Shown one piece after another: positions 62,041 through 64,000 of a DNA stretch of 64,000 nucleotides. The stretch is taken from the NCBI GenBank assembly GCA_023512835.1, contig CM042088.1:8610078-8674077 (forward strand), given 5' to 3'. The number at the start of each line of letters is the position of its first letter. Within the stretch, counting starts at the first letter, position 1. The notes beneath the pieces were generated by a model. The model worked only from the letters and a program-made list of their open reading frames with translations, searched no databases and was not told the origin of the DNA. Source of the DNA: Taxillus chinensis (taxonomy: Eukaryota > Streptophyta > Magnoliopsida > Santalales > Loranthaceae). Position numbers and translations under genes: made by a program.

Positions 62041-64000
62041 TTAAGATTGTTCGTCCTCGAACAAGTCTGGGTGCTGCTCACGCATCACGGACTCACGTTC
62101 CCATGTCTCCTCCTCAATACCACGGTGCTGCCACAGCACGCGAACCAAAGGAATAGCACGACCACGCAAAAGCTTCTCTCGCCGATCGAGGATACGAATA
62201 GGGGCCTCAATGACGGACATGTCATCCTCAATGTCCAACGTTCCCCAATCAATCACGTGAGTGGGGTCAGGGTGATACTTCCGCAATCGGGACACGTGAA
62301 ACACGTTGTGCACTCGACTCGGCCCGCGGTGGTAACGCTAACCGGTAGGCCACAGGCCCTACACGATCCAGAATCTCAAAAGGACCAATAAACCGCGGAG
62401 ATAGCTTGGAACCTCGCCCAAACCGTCGATGTCCACGACGTGGAGAGACACGAAGGAACACATGATCACCAACAGAAAACTCCAAAGGTCGCCGTCGCTG
62501 ATCCGCATAAGATTTCTGCCGACTCCGAGCCGCCAACAAACGCCGACGAATCAACTTGACCTTCTCGGTAGCCTCTTGAACCAACCTGCGGTCCCAAGAG
62601 AGCTGTCTCCCCCACCTCGGTCCAACACAAAGGGGATCGACAGGCCGTCCATACAACGCCTCAAAAGGAGCCATCCCAATGGATGCCTGATAAGCGTTGT
62701 TGTAGGCAAACTCCACCAAAGGAAGGTGAGTTGCCCACGAACCCCCAAAATCTAGCACACAAGCCCTCAACATGTCCTCCATGGTCCGATTCGTCCGCTC
62801 GGTCGACCGTCGGTCTCAGGGTGAAAGGCTGTACTCGGATGAAGCTTGGTCCCCATAGCCTCCTGCAAACCTGCCCCGAAACGAGAAGTGAACCTCGAAT
62901 CCCGGTTTGAGACAACCGATGATGGTACGCCATGCGGTCTCACAATCTCGTTCATGTACGGCTGACTCAAGGTCCCAATAGAGTCCCGCTCGCGAACAAC
63001 AAGGAAATGGGCCGACTTTGTGAGTCGATCCACAATCACCCAAATCATATCTTTCCGCCCAGGTGGTGGGTGGAAGACCGATCACAAAATCCATCGCTAT
63101 ATGGTCCCACTTCCACTCCGCTATGGGCAAGGGCCGTAACATGCCCGCCGGCCGCCGATGCTCGGCCTTCACCTGGCCGACACGTGAGGCACCGCGAAAC
63201 AAAGGCAGCTACATCGCGTTTCATCCCCTGGCCACCAAAAATGTCCCCGAAGCGCATGGTACATCTTCGTACCCCCCTGGGTGCACAAGCAACTCTAGAC
63301 CGGTGAAACTCCCTCATCACCTCATCCCCGAGGGAAGAAGCCACGACCAACCGCCCCTGAAATGACAACTCATGCTCGGGACCCGCTGTCCGGTCCCCGG
63401 ATAGCTCCCCGGCCTCAATACGGGCACGGAGAACCTCACACTCAATGTCACCCAGTGTCCCTCCCGGACGCGCTGGTACAACTCCAGCACTACCACCAAA
63501 GGACTCAGGACGTCCCACCATCCTGAACAACGGGCTGCACTGTAACGTCGCCAACTGCTCCATCGGCTTCCACTCTCTCACGGCCACCTCGGCTTTCCCT
63601 TTTCCGCTCAACGCATCGGCCACAACATTTCCCTTGCCCGGGGTATAGGCAAGAGTAAAATCAAAGGTCCGAAGTACTCCACCCATCTCCTTTGCCTCAA
63701 ATTCAAGTCCTTCGAGTAAAGATGTCTTGAAGGCTCTTGTGATCCGAGAACACCACAAACTTTTCTCCCAAGAGGTAGTGCTGCCAACTCTTCAGGGCGA
63801 AGATGACGGCCGCTAACTCAAGGTCATGAGTAGGATAATTCTGCTCATGAGGCTTCGGTTGCCTCGACCCATAAGCTACCACACCGTGCTCCTGCATAAG
63901 CACACACCCCAAACCAACCCTGGACGCATCACAATACACCTCATATGGAATATCCTCCCTAGGCAACCTCAACACAAGTGGTGGTCAAACGGGTTTTGAG
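62041..64000 (-). pseudogene. pol: T5 Pol: RNase H, IN, chromodomain-like tail (partial)
   Basis: Minus strand, from the stop at 62041 (LFEDEQS) upstream. Segments in different frames cover the chromodomain-like tail (62313-62041), IN C-terminus (62782-62267), IN core (63048-62767, SNRDSRFTS, then a break in the GQTERTNQ motif), IN N-terminus and linker (63202-62816, 63758-63045, ADALSGKGK) and RNase H (63975-63703, [13 protein letters not shown]). At least five frameshifts occur in 2 kb. Many coincide with CTG or CAG in the other copies, here written CCG, CGG or CG. Confidence 0.88.

Larger units (their letters stand above)
59935..64000 (-). mobile_element. T5: minus-strand Tekay/Del-type element, right part outside the window
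   Basis: It starts TGTCACGCCCC after GTGTT (59930-59934, presumed TSD) inside the second RNase H of O1. It contains the 3' LTR, polypurine tract and pol from the chromodomain-like tail to RNase H. RT, gag and the 5' LTR would be beyond 64000. The youngest insertion on the right side. Confidence 0.92.

Overview
This window is plant nuclear DNA, most likely a repeat-dense (heterochromatic or pericentromeric) region of a flowering plant genome. I see no host gene, no rRNA or tRNA gene, and nothing bacterial. Nearly everything after about 3.7 kb is LTR retrotransposon, and the elements are inserted into one another. Evidence comes from LTR ends (TG...CA), primer-binding sites, polypurine tracts, 5-bp target-site duplications (TSDs) and recognisable Gag, protease (PR), reverse transcriptase (RT), RNase H (RH) and integrase (IN) domains. 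All coding regions carry stops or frameshifts.

Nesting order, oldest first. (1) A Ty1/copia element, SIRE-like by domain order (5' LTR end, PBS at 4223, gag, IN), runs from before 4220 to 14633. Its RT half is not in the window. (2) T1, a Tekay/Del-type Ty3/gypsy chromovirus at 7606-13868, sits in the copia IN with TSD ATGAC and has lost gag, PR and half of RT. (3) T2, a related element in the plus orientation, starts at 14634 inside the copia element. (4) T3, a full-length minus-strand relative at 16557-25742 (TSD AACAC), sits in the T2 leader. (5) T2 is cut at 30243 by a deletion that joins it to the 5' LTR of T4 (30244-34952). (6) An Ogre-type Ty3/gypsy element, O1 (plus), enters T4 in the RT catalytic box at 34953. 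(7) A minus-strand Ogre block, O2 (about 35091-51446), interrupts the 5' LTR of O1 and contains two partial elements that share one LTR (37018-39949). O1 resumes at 51447. (8) T5, a minus-strand Tekay/Del element, enters O1 at 59935 and runs off the right edge.

The Ogre copies have an extra ORF1 upstream of gag, a Gag with two C-x2-H-x5-H-x4-C fingers, a PR followed by a G-patch-like segment, a predicted intron of about 183 bp between PR and RT, two RNase H domains, IN, and a long 3' noncoding region with tandem repeats. O2 and O1 lie head to head and form an inverted repeat with arms of about 7.7 kb.

The Tekay/Del LTRs are modular. They differ by exchange of the upstream U3 segment and of the minisatellite in R/U5, and they keep a palindromic ACGT-core module just upstream of the TATA box in variable copy number. 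No dedicated defence or biosynthetic system was found. The most unusual signals are the Ogre palindrome and shared-LTR block, the PR/G-patch arrangement, paired substitutions in an LTR hairpin, and a pattern of CTG/CAG changes that may mark sequencing artefacts.
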